A stretch of DNA of 14,499 nt. Source: an uncultured Bacteroidales bacterium. GTDB taxonomy: Bacteria > Bacteroidota > Bacteroidia > Bacteroidales > Bacteroidaceae. The notes under the pieces were generated by a model, which was given only the letters and a program-made list of their open reading frames with translations, made no database searches and was not told the origin of the DNA. Where the stretch lies: contig CACZRQ010000248.1 of assembly GCA_902783615.1 (NCBI GenBank), positions 1 to 14,499 on the forward strand, given 5' to 3'. Numbering within the stretch: the stretch's first letter is position 1; every line of letters starts with the position of its first letter. Positions 6,563-14,212 of the stretch are shown piece by piece. A program made the position numbers and the translations under genes.

Positions 6563-7540
6563 TTACCGATAATCATCCACAAGATTTGGATTCACCATCC
6601 TACGAATACGATCATTTAAAGGCTGGGAGAGCTCACGCATCTCAGCCTTTGTCTTTTCATCGAGATGGATGATCTGTGTGCCACTCGTCTTGATGATTTC
6701 TATGCGAGAAGCTATGCGCTGGTCGGCTTGCTCTCGGGCATACGCCTTAGCGATTTCAGCTGCCTGACGAATGATCTCTTGTTGTCTTGATGACAGTTTC
6801 TGCATAAACTTTTCACTGACTATTAGAGAGATGAGATGAGGCAGATGGTTGGTTTCCACCACATAACGCTGCTGTTCGTAGAGCTTGTTCGATACGATTA
6901 CCTCATAAGGATTCTCTTGCGCATCGATGGTGCCCTGCTGCAAACCGATATAGACCTCGGAGAAAGTCATGGGTGTGGGAGCTGCCCCTATGGCTTTCCA
7001 AAAAGCCAGGTGATAGGGGTTCTCCATGGTGCGGATCTTCTGTCCTCTGAAATCAGCCAAGCTTTCCACCTTTCTATTGGTAGTCATCACCCTGAAACCT
7101 TGGTCGGCAAAGCCCAACAGTTCGTATCCGCCATGCTGATACACCTCTCTGAGTCGATTGAGAAAAGCAGGATTATCTACGGCTTGCCGCACCGATTGGA
7201 TGCTATCGAACAGCATGGGAATATCGAAGATGGCAATGTCCTGCATGAATGGCACCTGCGGAGCTGTGTTCTGCACCACAAATGGGATGTCGCCATCCTT
7301 GCACGACTCCAGCAGTTCACGATCGCCTCCCACCACACTGTTGGGATAGACCTGTATCTTCATCTCTCCTCCACTAAGGCGACTCACCTCATCGGCAAAC
7401 TTCTCTGCAAAGATTTGGGTTACTGTATTCTCCGGGCTGGATGTCCCCAACGGCCAGGCATAACGTTGGCCCGAGGGATTGCCGCAAGCCATCAACATCA
7501 ACAGCATTAGCAACATCATATATGGAAACAATCTTCTCAT
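6563..7540 (-). CDS. dctP: TRAP transporter substrate-binding lipoprotein (DctP family)
   Basis: The binding subunit of a tripartite ATP-independent periplasmic transporter, 325 residues. The N-terminus is a lipoprotein signal (M-L-M-A-C, Cys19), unlike the usual soluble DctP. Residues after Cys are G-N-P-S-G-Q, without the acidic stretch linked to surface export in Bacteroidetes, so it probably stays facing the periplasm. Family marks include F-A-E-K-F-A-D-E-V (44-52), G-G-D-R-E-L-L (71-77), F-R-G-Q-K-I-R (Arg170, the position that clamps the ligand carboxylate in TRAP binding proteins) and Q-Q-G-T-I-D-A-Q-E-N-P (201-211). The ligand is therefore very likely an organic acid. Its ATG overlaps the dctM stop (ATGA), indicating coupled translation. 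Confidence 0.92.
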   Translation of the reverse strand: MRRLFPYMMLLMLLMLMACGNPSGQRYAWPLGTSSPENTVTQIFAEKFADEVSRLSGGEMKIQVYPNSVVGGDRELLESCKDGDIPFVVQNTAPQVPFMQDIAIFDIPMLFDSIQSVRQAVDNPAFLNRLREVYQHGGYELLGFADQGFRVMTTNRKVESLADFRGQKIRTMENPYHLAFWKAIGAAPTPMTFSEVYIGLQQGTIDAQENPYEVIVSNKLYEQQRYVVETNHLPHLISLIVSEKFMQKLSSRQQEIIRQAAEIAKAYAREQADQRIASRIEIIKTSGTQIIHLDEKTKAEMRELSQPLNDRIRRMVNPNLVDDYR

Positions 7541-8826
7541 AACAGCAACAGGCTCAAAGATGGAACAAAGGTAAGAAGCAGCAATGCGAGCAAGAACAAG
7601 ACAATCATCCCTGCTGCCTTACGGGCAATCTGCACCACAGGTATCTTCGTAAGCGAGCTTGCCACAAAGAGGTTTACCCCAATGGGAGGGGTCACGAAGC
7701 CGATGGCCAAGTTCACCACCATCATCACACCAAAATGAATCGGATTCAGTCCGATGGCCGTAGCGATGGGCAACAGGATGGGTGTGAGTATCAAGATGGC
7801 AGGAGTGGTGTCCATCACCATACCCACCAACAGCAAGAACAGATTAATCACCAACAGCAAGACAATCTCGTTGGTGAAATTGCTCAATATCAAATCACTC
7901 ACCAGTTGAGGTACTTGCATCAGGGTAATGACACGCGAGAATGCCATCGATGCCGTCAATATAAATAAAATAGGTGCGTAGGTTCGCATCGCCTCGCCCA
8001 AGAACTGCCACAACTCACCAATGCGGATGGTTTTATAGATGAACAGACTCACGATGAGTGAGTAGAACACAGAGATAACGGCTGCTTCAGTAGGCGATGC
8101 CACACCGCTATAGATTGAGCCCAAGATGATGACCGGACTGAGTATCGCCCAAAAGCTGTCGGCCAAGACTCTCCACAGACCTTTCTGATGCAATTCCTCT
8201 ATCTTGCTTTCTATCTTCCGTTTATCCTCCCCATGCCGCTTGCAATAGTAATACGCATAGCCAATCAGCAGGATGGCAATCATGATGCCAGGAATGATGC
8301 CGGCAATGAACAGCTGACTTACAGACTCACCCGATGCCAAGCCATACATGATGAATGGGATGCTGGGAGGGATGATTACGCCCAACCCACCAGCCACAGC
8401 CACGATGGCCGTTGAGAAATCGCGCTCATAACCCAATTCCACCAACAGGGGAATGGTCATGCTGCCCACTGCCGCCACCGTTGCCGGTCCGGATCCGGAG
8501 ATGGCCCCATAGAACAAACAGGTGATGATCACTGCTGCAGGGATACCAGCCGTCAGCCTACCTAAGAAATAGGAAAAGACATCAAACAGACGAGTGGATA
8601 TCTTGCCGTGCGACATCAAGACTCCTGCCAGCACAAACATGGGTACCGCCAACAAAGGGAAACTGTCGATACCTCCCACCATAGAGCGAATCACAAAGGT
8701 GGCACTGGCGGTAAAGGAATCGTCCATCGCTCCAGGCAATACAGAGACAATGCCCAACGACACCGCCACAGGTATCGCCAAAGCCAGAAAGACGAAAAAC
8801 AGCAGGATGATGATCAAGCCTGACAT
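7537..8826 (-). CDS. dctM: TRAP transporter large permease (DctM)
   Basis: A 429-residue inner-membrane protein forming the transport channel of the TRAP system, driven by a sodium gradient. Family signatures are present in order: P-L-L-A-V-P-M-F-V-L-A-G (57-68), G-A-I-S-G-S-G-P-A-T-V-A-A-V-G-S (107-122), G-L-G-V-I-I-P-P-S-I-P-F (147-158) and, near the C-terminus, F-V-T-P-P-I-G-V-N-L-F. Length and about a dozen hydrophobic segments are normal. It overlaps dctQ by 13 bp upstream and dctP by 4 bp downstream. Confidence 0.95.
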   Translation of the reverse strand: MSGLIIILLFFVFLALAIPVAVSLGIVSVLPGAMDDSFTASATFVIRSMVGGIDSFPLLAVPMFVLAGVLMSHGKISTRLFDVFSYFLGRLTAGIPAAVIITCLFYGAISGSGPATVAAVGSMTIPLLVELGYERDFSTAIVAVAGGLGVIIPPSIPFIMYGLASGESVSQLFIAGIIPGIMIAILLIGYAYYYCKRHGEDKRKIESKIEELHQKGLWRVLADSFWAILSPVIILGSIYSGVASPTEAAVISVFYSLIVSLFIYKTIRIGELWQFLGEAMRTYAPILFILTASMAFSRVITLMQVPQLVSDLILSNFTNEIVLLLVINLFLLLVGMVMDTTPAILILTPILLPIATAIGLNPIHFGVMMVVNLAIGFVTPPIGVNLFVASSLTKIPVVQIARKAAGMIVLFLLALLLLTFVPSLSLLLL

Positions 8827-9347
8827 ACACCCTCCTTTCTCCGAGCTTCACGCAGTTCTTGCCAGTTGCGGTATTCTTCATTCAGGTGGAAGTTTTGCCA
8901 TTGCAGGAACCAACGTTCCAAGATTCTGATGCAACACAGGCTGAAGCAAACCAATGGAGCCGACTGGATATAATACATCGGGATGCCACAAGCGGGACTC
9001 ACCTGTCCACTTTCAATGGTTGATTGCAGGTAATGCCAAGCAAAGGGTATCAGATAGAGGAAGAAAGCCAATTCTACGGTGAGGTTGAAGATTTTCACCA
9101 GTGCCCTACCCTTTTTCGAGAACAGCCGAATCAGGGTATCGATGCGGATGGAGATGGTGAGCTTGGTGCAGAGACTGATGCTCAGGAATGCCGACCAGAT
9201 AAACAGGTAGCGAGTAATCTCTTCCGACCAAGAGAGCGACATGCCGAACAGATAACGGCAGCATATCTGAACCATCATGATCACTGCCATTGCACATAGC
9301 AGTGAAATCATGACACTCTCTTCCAAATTGTTCCAAACTCTTTTCAT
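8814..9347 (-). CDS. dctQ: TRAP transporter small permease (DctQ)
   Basis: A 177-residue, four-helix inner-membrane protein that partners DctM. The family core is clear: R-Y-L-F-G-M-S-L-S-W-S-E-E (31-43) followed by I-T-R-Y-L-F-I-W-S-A-F-L-S (44-56). I place the start at the ATG at 9347, whose bases form an ATGA overlap with the stop of the dehydrogenase gene. The longer frame to 9374 uses a TTG and would overlap that gene by 31 bp. The C-terminal tail (about 150-177) is charged and cytoplasmic-looking. Confidence 0.9.
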   Translation of the reverse strand: MKRVWNNLEESVMISLLCAMAVIMMVQICCRYLFGMSLSWSEEITRYLFIWSAFLSISLCTKLTISIRIDTLIRLFSKKGRALVKIFNLTVELAFFLYLIPFAWHYLQSTIESGQVSPACGIPMYYIQSAPLVCFSLCCIRILERWFLQWQNFHLNEEYRNWQELREARRKEGVCQA

Positions 9348-10237
9348 TGACGATTGAGCTTTGCTCCAATCCAACGTTTCATATATTCAACATCCATTTC
9401 CTGCCCTGTCCACAATTTGAAAGCGGCAGCACCTTGGAAAAGCATCATGCCAATGCCGTTCATATAGCGGCAACCAGCCTCTCGGGCCATTTCCAACAAC
9501 TTCGTCATAGAAGGAGCATATACGGTGTCGGTAACTATCAGATCGGGACGCAAATAACCGATATCGGGTAGCCAGGTGATGCCCTCGTAGGGCTTCATGC
9601 CCAAACCTGTAGCATTAGCCAGCAGGAAACTCTCTGATATCTCACGTCGCAAAGCCTCATGGTTGGCCAAATCATAGATGGCAGCCTTACAAGAGGTATG
9701 TTCTCTTATCTTCTGAACCGTTTCCTGGCCAGCGACATAGAACTGATCCTTCATATTGAAGATAGCGATTTCCCCAACTCCATCCAAGGCAGCCTGTATC
9801 TGGATGGCGGTAGCGGCTCCTCCTGCTCCCACCACAGTTATTTTCTTGCCTCTGACATCGATGCCTTGATCCTTGAGAGCTGCCATATAGCCAATGCCAT
9901 CGGTGCAATAGCCCGTCAGCACACCATTGTCATTCACAATCGTATTGACAGAACCAATCAGTTGGGCTTCGGACGACAGATTATCAAGATACTGTCCCAC
10001 CACCGTTTTGTTGGGCATCGACACATTAGAGCCTCGCATGCCCAAGGTGCGGATAGCCTGCACGGCATCTTTCAGATTTGTTTGATCCACCTCGAAAGCC
10101 AATTGGATGCAATTGATGCCCGCCATGCGAAAAGCCTCGTTCTGCATGGCTGGTGAATTGGAGTGACGAATGGGATTGGCCATCAAGCCTACCAGTTCCG
10201 TATAGCCGTTGATTGTACTGTCGTTTTCCATAAGCAT
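9344..10237 (-). CDS. aroE: Shikimate/quinate dehydrogenase, YdiB-like
   Basis: A 297-residue dehydrogenase interconverting 3-dehydroshikimate and shikimate (and probably quinate and 3-dehydroquinate). N-terminal substrate domain: N-P-I-R-H-S-N-S-P (21-29), N-V-S-M-P-N-K (71-77, catalytic Lys77), S-V-N-T-I-V, and C-T-D (111-113), where the usual Asn of N-T-D is Cys. Nucleotide domain: G-A-G-G-A (137-141); after beta-2 the sequence I-F-N-M-K-D-Q-F resembles the loop of E. coli YdiB and carries Asp164, suggesting NAD use. N-A-T-G-L-G-M-K-P, Y-A-P-S-M-T-K-L-L and F-K-L-W-T-G also favour YdiB over the shorter Bacteroidetes AroE. Start: ATG at 10237; ATG at 10231 is equally possible. It heads the TRAP operon and lies directly after a tRNA terminator. 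Confidence 0.88.
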   Translation of the reverse strand: MLMENDSTINGYTELVGLMANPIRHSNSPAMQNEAFRMAGINCIQLAFEVDQTNLKDAVQAIRTLGMRGSNVSMPNKTVVGQYLDNLSSEAQLIGSVNTIVNDNGVLTGYCTDGIGYMAALKDQGIDVRGKKITVVGAGGAATAIQIQAALDGVGEIAIFNMKDQFYVAGQETVQKIREHTSCKAAIYDLANHEALRREISESFLLANATGLGMKPYEGITWLPDIGYLRPDLIVTDTVYAPSMTKLLEMAREAGCRYMNGIGMMLFQGAAAFKLWTGQEMDVEYMKRWIGAKLNRQ

Positions 10238-10239
10238 AC

Positions 10240-10269
10240 AAAAAAAGCCTTACAGGAACTCTGTAAGAC
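10240..10269 (-). terminator. Intrinsic terminator after the tRNA-Val pair
   Basis: On the minus strand a 9-bp stem (G-T-CTTACAG / CTGTAAG-G-C, one G-T pair) with loop AGTTC is followed by seven T (10246-10240). It lies 12 nt past the second tRNA and only 2 nt before the ATG of the dehydrogenase gene, so that gene would need read-through or an undetected promoter. Confidence 0.8.
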
Positions 10270-10281
10270 TTGTTCGTTTCG

Positions 10282-10356
10282 TGGGCGTTGACGGATTCGA
10301 ACCGCCGACCCTCTGCTTGTAAGGCAGATGCTCTAAACCAGCTGAGCTAAACGCCC
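10282..10356 (-). tRNA. tRNA-Val (anticodon UAC), copy 2
   Basis: A 75-nt cloverleaf on the minus strand: acceptor GGGCGTT/AACGCCC, D-arm GCTC/GAGC, anticodon stem TCTGC/GCAGA with loop CTTACAA (anticodon TAC), T-arm GGCGG/CCGTC with loop TTCGAAT, discriminator A. The 3' CCA is not encoded. Identical to the copy 43 nt upstream. Confidence 0.97.
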
Positions 10357-10399
10357 GATACTATTCTTCAACAGAAAGAGATGTAGAAATCATTCTTGG

Positions 10400-10474
10400 T
10401 GGGCGTTGACGGATTCGAACCGCCGACCCTCTGCTTGTAAGGCAGATGCTCTAAACCAGCTGAGCTAAACGCCC
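10400..10474 (-). tRNA. tRNA-Val (anticodon UAC), copy 1
   Basis: Same 75-nt sequence as copy 2, base for base, including anticodon TAC and no encoded CCA. It is promoter-proximal: its 5' end is about 26 nt from the predicted transcription start. The two copies are probably processed from one short transcript. Confidence 0.97.
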
Positions 10475-10503
10475 AAATCTCTTTCTTTTTCAGAAAAGCG
10501 ATG

Positions 10504-10534
10504 CAAAGGTAGTGTTTATTTTCTTACTACCAAA
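10504..10534 (-). promoter_or_regulatory. Promoter of the tandem tRNA-Val genes
   Basis: On the minus strand TTTG (10534-10531), 19 bp, then TACCTTTG (10511-10504), a full consensus Bacteroidetes promoter. It may also feed the downstream dehydrogenase-TRAP operon by read-through past the terminator. Confidence 0.8.
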
Positions 10535-10567
10535 ATCTTTCAGCAGTTTTTTTTGCAAGAAGGGTTA

Positions 10568-10601
10568 AAAAAGAGTAGAGATGGCGTTTTCACACCATCT
10601 C
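10568..10601 (-). terminator. Probable carB terminator
   Basis: On the minus strand GAGATGG and CCATCTC form a 7-bp stem with a 10-nt loop, followed after five bases by six T. It lies about 90 nt past the carB stop and before the tRNA promoter. The gap between stem and T-run makes it less certain than the other two terminators. Confidence 0.5.
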
Positions 10602-10632
10602 CATCCTATTTTCACTCGACAGATTGCAACTC

Positions 10633-10681
10633 AATTGTCAATCGTTAATTGTTAATTGTCAATCGTCAATTGTCAATTATC
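10633..10681. repeat. 7-bp microsatellite, seven units of AAT(T/C)GT(C/T)-type
   Basis: Seven consecutive 7-mers: AATTGTC, AATCGTT, AATTGTT, AATTGTC, AATCGTC, AATTGTC, AATTATC, with a degenerate eighth unit running into the carB stop codon region. Units differ mainly at T/C positions. It fills the space just after carB and may vary in copy number by slippage. Confidence 0.75.
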
Positions 10682-10687
10682 AATCAA

Positions 10688-13600
10688 TCAAATCTCATAC
10701 TCCTGCCAACTCTTGATCTTGATATCCTTCTCACTCACCTGGCAGATGGCCTCAATGAAAGCGCTGGCCAAGCGGGCATTGGTAATCAGCGGGATATTAT
10801 GATCTACAGCAGCACGACGGATGCGATAGCCGTTAGTTACCTCACGGGTCGTATGGTTCTTCTGTACATTGATGATGAGGTCGAACTGATGACCAGCAAT
10901 CATACGCATCACATTGTTGGCAGCATCAGGACGCTCATCTGGCCAGAACACAGGCACGGTTGCCACACCGTGGGCATTGAGGAAGGCCGATGTTCCTGCT
11001 GTAGCATAAATCTTGAAGCCCTTCTGATGCATGGCATGACAAGCATCGAGCAAATCCACCTTGCTCTTCATGGCACCTGAAGAAACCATCACACCCACTT
11101 CTGGACGAGGAATCTTATAGCCCACAGCGATCATGGCCTGCAACAAAGCTTCGTTCACGTCATCGCCCAAGCAACCCACCTCACCGGTAGATGCCATATC
11201 CACGCCCAGCACAGGGTCGGCATTCTGCAAACGAGAGAACGAGAACTGAGGAGCCTTCACGCCAATCCAGTCGATGTCGAACTCGCTCTTATCAGGTTTG
11301 GTATAAGGTGCATCCAGCATGATGCGGGTAGCTGTCTCAATGAAGTTGCGTTTCAGCACCTTGCTCACAAACGGGAAGCTTCGTGAAGCGCGCAGGTTGC
11401 ACTCAATCACCTTCACTTCGTTCTTACGAGCCAAATACTGGATGTTGAATGGGCCAGATATATTCAGCTCCTTGGCAATCTGACGGCTGATTTGCTTGAT
11501 CTTCCTACCCGTTGCATAGTAAATCTTCTGTGCTGGGCAAACCAAGGTGGCATCGCCAGAGTGTACACCAGCAAACTCAATATGTTCAGAAATAGCATAC
11601 TCCACAATCTCACCGTTCTGTGCCACAGCATCGAACTCAATCTCCTTGGTATTCTGGAGGAACTGCGATACCACCACAGGATATTCCTTCGACACCTTGG
11701 CAGCTGCCTTGAGGTAAGTCTCCAGTTCGCTGTCATCGTAGCAGACATTCATGGCTGCTCCAGATAGGACATATGAAGGACGGACCAGCACAGGATAGCC
11801 CACACGGGCAATGAACTCCTTGATATCGTCCAGATTGGTAAGCTCATGCCAAACAGGCTGGTCAATGCCCAGCTGGTCGAGCATGCGGGAGAACTTATCA
11901 CGATTCTCGGCACGGTCGATGCTCACTGGTGACGTACCCAACACAGGCACCGACTGACGATAAAGCTTCATCGCCAGGTTATTCGGGATCTGTCCACCTA
12001 CTGATACCACCACACCACGAGGCTCCTCGAGATCGATGATATCCATCACGCGTTCGAACGACAATTCGTCGAAATACAGGCGGTCGCACATATCATAGTC
12101 GGTAGATACGGTCTCAGGGTTGTAGTTAATCATGATGGATTTATAACCCAACTTGCGAGCCGTCTGCGTTGCATTCACCGAGCACCAGTCAAACTCTACA
12201 GATGAACCGATGCGGTAAGCACCTGAACCAAGCACCACCACCGACTTCTCATTGTGGTAATAGCGTACATCGTATCCCTCAGTGCCGTATGTCAGATAGA
12301 GGTAGTTTGTCAGGTCAGGATGCTCAGAAGCCACGGTATTGATTCGTTTCACTGCAGGCAGAATGCCCAAAGCTTTACGACGGGCGCGAACCTCCAGATT
12401 CTCCTTCTCATAAGTAGAACCCGTTGGATGCAGCACGAAGCGTGCAATCTGGAAGTCGGAGAAGCCCAAGCGCTTAGCCTCACGCAAGTCTTCTGTAGGC
12501 AGTTCTTCCAGGCTGTTATACTTTTCCAGTTTCTTCTTGTAATCCACCACGTTCTTCATGCGGCTCAGGAACCATGGATCAATCTTGGTCAGCTCTTCCA
12601 CACGCTCCACCGTATAGCCCTGCTCGAAAGCCACCGCAATGGCGAAGATACGCAGGTCGGTTGGATTCGCCAGCTCCTTGTCGAGATCATCGAACTGCAC
12701 GCTATTGCCCACGAAGCCGTGCATGCCCTGGCCAATCATACGCAAGCCCTTCTGAATCACTTCTTCGAAGCAACGGCCAATTGACATGATTTCGCCCACC
12801 GACTTCATGCTGGAGCCAATCTCACGGCTCACGGTAGCAAACTTCGTCAGGTCCCAGCGAGGGATCTTGCATATCAAGTAATCCAACTGAGGTGCCACGT
12901 ATGCCGAGTTAGGGGTATCCATCTCGCCAATCTGGTCGAGGGTATAACCCAAGGCAATCTTGGCAGCCACGAAAGCCAAAGGATAACCCGTTGCCTTCGA
13001 TGCCAATGCCGATGAACGGCTCAAGCGGGCATTCACCTCAATCACACGGTAATCATTTGTCTCAGCATTGAAGGCGAACTGGATGTTACATTCGCCCACG
13101 ATATTCAGATGGCGTACACAAAGCACAGAAAGGTCTTGCAGCATCTTGGTCTGTTCGTCTTTCAGCGAGCAGATAGGAGCCACCACAATGCTCTCGCCTG
13201 TATGGATGCCCAGCGGATCCACATTCTCCATCGTAGCCACGGTAAAGCAATGGTCGTTGGCATCACGTATCACCTCAAATTCAATCTCTTTCCAACCCTT
13301 CAGCGATTCCTCCACCAGAATCTGACTGCTGAAGGTAAAGGCGCTTTCAGCCAACTTCAGGAACTCCTCCTCGTTTTGGCAGATACCGCTACCCTGTCCG
13401 CCTAAGGCATAAGCAGAACGGATCATGATTGGGAAGCCAATTTCCTCAGCAGCCTGCAAAGCTTCACGCATGTTATTCACCGCATGACTCTTAGGCGTCT
13501 TCATAGGGATCAAGTCGAGCTGCTTCACAAACAAATCACGGTCTTCCGTGTTCATGATAGCCTCAACAGAAGTGCCGAGCACCTGCACGCCATACTTCTC

Positions 13601-13918
13601 CAGAATACCTTTCTTGAACAAGTCAGTGCCACAGTTCAGGGCAGTCTGTCCACCGAAAGCCAAGAGAATACCATCAGGACGCTCCTTCTCAATCACTCTT
13701 TCCACGAAACTGGTCGTGATAGGCAAGAAATACACTTTATCGGCAATACCCTCCGAAGTCTGGATGGTAGCGATATTCGGATTAATCAACACTGAACTGA
13801 TTCCTTCCTCACGCAAAGCCTTTAACGCCTGAGAGCCAGAATAGTCAAATTCTCCTGCCTGACCAATCTTGAGCGCTCCAGAGCCCAAGACTAATACCTT
13901 TTTCAAATTCTGTTTCAT
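10688..13918 (-). CDS. carB: Carbamoyl-phosphate synthase large subunit
   Basis: A 1076-residue synthetase subunit that makes carbamoyl phosphate from bicarbonate, ATP and ammonia delivered by CarA, for pyrimidine and arginine synthesis. Two homologous halves each have a pre-ATP-grasp and an ATP-grasp domain: the first opens V-L-G-S-G-A-L-K-I-G-Q-A-G-E-F-D-Y-S-G (9-27), the second V-L-G-S-G-A-Y-R-I-G-S-S-V-E-F-D-W-C. The C-terminal 130 or so residues are the MGS-like allosteric domain. The opening motifs resemble the eukaryotic CAD/CPA2 type more than E. coli CarB. Full length, no frameshift. No carA lies upstream; instead there is a divergent SusC-like gene. A short leader (about 18 nt) follows its promoter. 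Confidence 0.97.
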   Translation of the reverse strand: MKQNLKKVLVLGSGALKIGQAGEFDYSGSQALKALREEGISSVLINPNIATIQTSEGIADKVYFLPITTSFVERVIEKERPDGILLAFGGQTALNCGTDLFKKGILEKYGVQVLGTSVEAIMNTEDRDLFVKQLDLIPMKTPKSHAVNNMREALQAAEEIGFPIMIRSAYALGGQGSGICQNEEEFLKLAESAFTFSSQILVEESLKGWKEIEFEVIRDANDHCFTVATMENVDPLGIHTGESIVVAPICSLKDEQTKMLQDLSVLCVRHLNIVGECNIQFAFNAETNDYRVIEVNARLSRSSALASKATGYPLAFVAAKIALGYTLDQIGEMDTPNSAYVAPQLDYLICKIPRWDLTKFATVSREIGSSMKSVGEIMSIGRCFEEVIQKGLRMIGQGMHGFVGNSVQFDDLDKELANPTDLRIFAIAVAFEQGYTVERVEELTKIDPWFLSRMKNVVDYKKKLEKYNSLEELPTEDLREAKRLGFSDFQIARFVLHPTGSTYEKENLEVRARRKALGILPAVKRINTVASEHPDLTNYLYLTYGTEGYDVRYYHNEKSVVVLGSGAYRIGSSVEFDWCSVNATQTARKLGYKSIMINYNPETVSTDYDMCDRLYFDELSFERVMDIIDLEEPRGVVVSVGGQIPNNLAMKLYRQSVPVLGTSPVSIDRAENRDKFSRMLDQLGIDQPVWHELTNLDDIKEFIARVGYPVLVRPSYVLSGAAMNVCYDDSELETYLKAAAKVSKEYPVVVSQFLQNTKEIEFDAVAQNGEIVEYAISEHIEFAGVHSGDATLVCPAQKIYYATGRKIKQISRQIAKELNISGPFNIQYLARKNEVKVIECNLRASRSFPFVSKVLKRNFIETATRIMLDAPYTKPDKSEFDIDWIGVKAPQFSFSRLQNADPVLGVDMASTGEVGCLGDDVNEALLQAMIAVGYKIPRPEVGVMVSSGAMKSKVDLLDACHAMHQKGFKIYATAGTSAFLNAHGVATVPVFWPDERPDAANNVMRMIAGHQFDLIINVQKNHTTREVTNGYRIRRAAVDHNIPLITNARLASAFIEAICQVSEKDIKIKSWQEYEI

Positions 13919-13939
13919 ACCTTATTCTAATAAATCGAG

Positions 13940-13971
13940 CAAAGTAACAGATTTTTTTCGAAATGAGCAAA
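13940..13971 (-). promoter_or_regulatory. Predicted promoter of carB
   Basis: On the minus strand TTTG (13971-13968), 20 bp, then TTACTTTG (13947-13940), which matches TAnnTTTG at all but the second base. It predicts transcription from about 13936 and no room for a long regulatory leader. Confidence 0.6.
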
Positions 13972-14106
13972 TATATGAAAGCAAAATCGAAAACAAATTT
14001 CACACCTTATTATATTTATATGCGCGCACCTTCGTGTAAAGAATAAGGAGTGTAATTGCAACGCCCAAAAAAAAATCACTCCAAATGAAAAAAAATGCTA
14101 ATAATA

Positions 14107-14138
14107 TTTGCTCATTTGTTTAAAAAGATTTAAGTTTG
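14107..14138 (+). promoter_or_regulatory. Predicted promoter of the SusC-like gene
   Basis: TTTG (14107-14110), 20 bp, then TAAGTTTG (14131-14138), a full -7 match. Transcription would start near 14143, leaving a leader of about 185 nt before the ATG at 14329, much longer than the other leaders here. The DNA between this promoter and the carB promoter (13972-14106) is AT-rich with no gene; it has only a loose GGAGTG/CACTCC inverted repeat. Confidence 0.65.
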
Positions 14139-14162
14139 TGAACTGAAATTATAGAAAAAGTA

Positions 14163-14184
14163 TGTAGTTACGGAGGTAACTATA
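14163..14184 (+). promoter_or_regulatory. Leader hairpin 1 of the SusC-like transcript (GGAG loop)
   Basis: TGTAGTTAC and GTAACTATA pair over 9 bp (one G-U) around a GGAG tetraloop. It begins about 20 nt into the predicted transcript. A purine-rich GGAGG sits in and beside the loop. Function unknown; the structure is visible, its role is not. Confidence 0.5.
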
Positions 14185-14212
14185 CATTAAACGATTGGTT
14201 ATTAAGAAGATA

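Noticed and set aside
6836..7510. 224-codon plus-strand frame antisense to dctP
   Set aside because: DctP carries all family motifs on the other strand; the antisense frame reads as His-rich shadow sequence.
12254..12784. Long antisense frames inside carB (this one and those at 10649-11080 and 13484-13795)
   Set aside because: carB is a full-length conserved gene and these opposite-strand frames show no recognisable domain or start context.
14059..14067. CAACGCCCA, identical to the 3' end of the tRNA-Val genes, as a possible attachment-site remnant
   Set aside because: Only 9 bp match, no integrase or mobile gene lies between the two places, and the intervening carB is a core gene.
14048..14083. 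GGAGTG ... CACTCC inverted repeat in the carB-SusC intergenic region
   Set aside because: Only 6-bp arms around a long loop with an A-run; not enough to call an operator or terminator.
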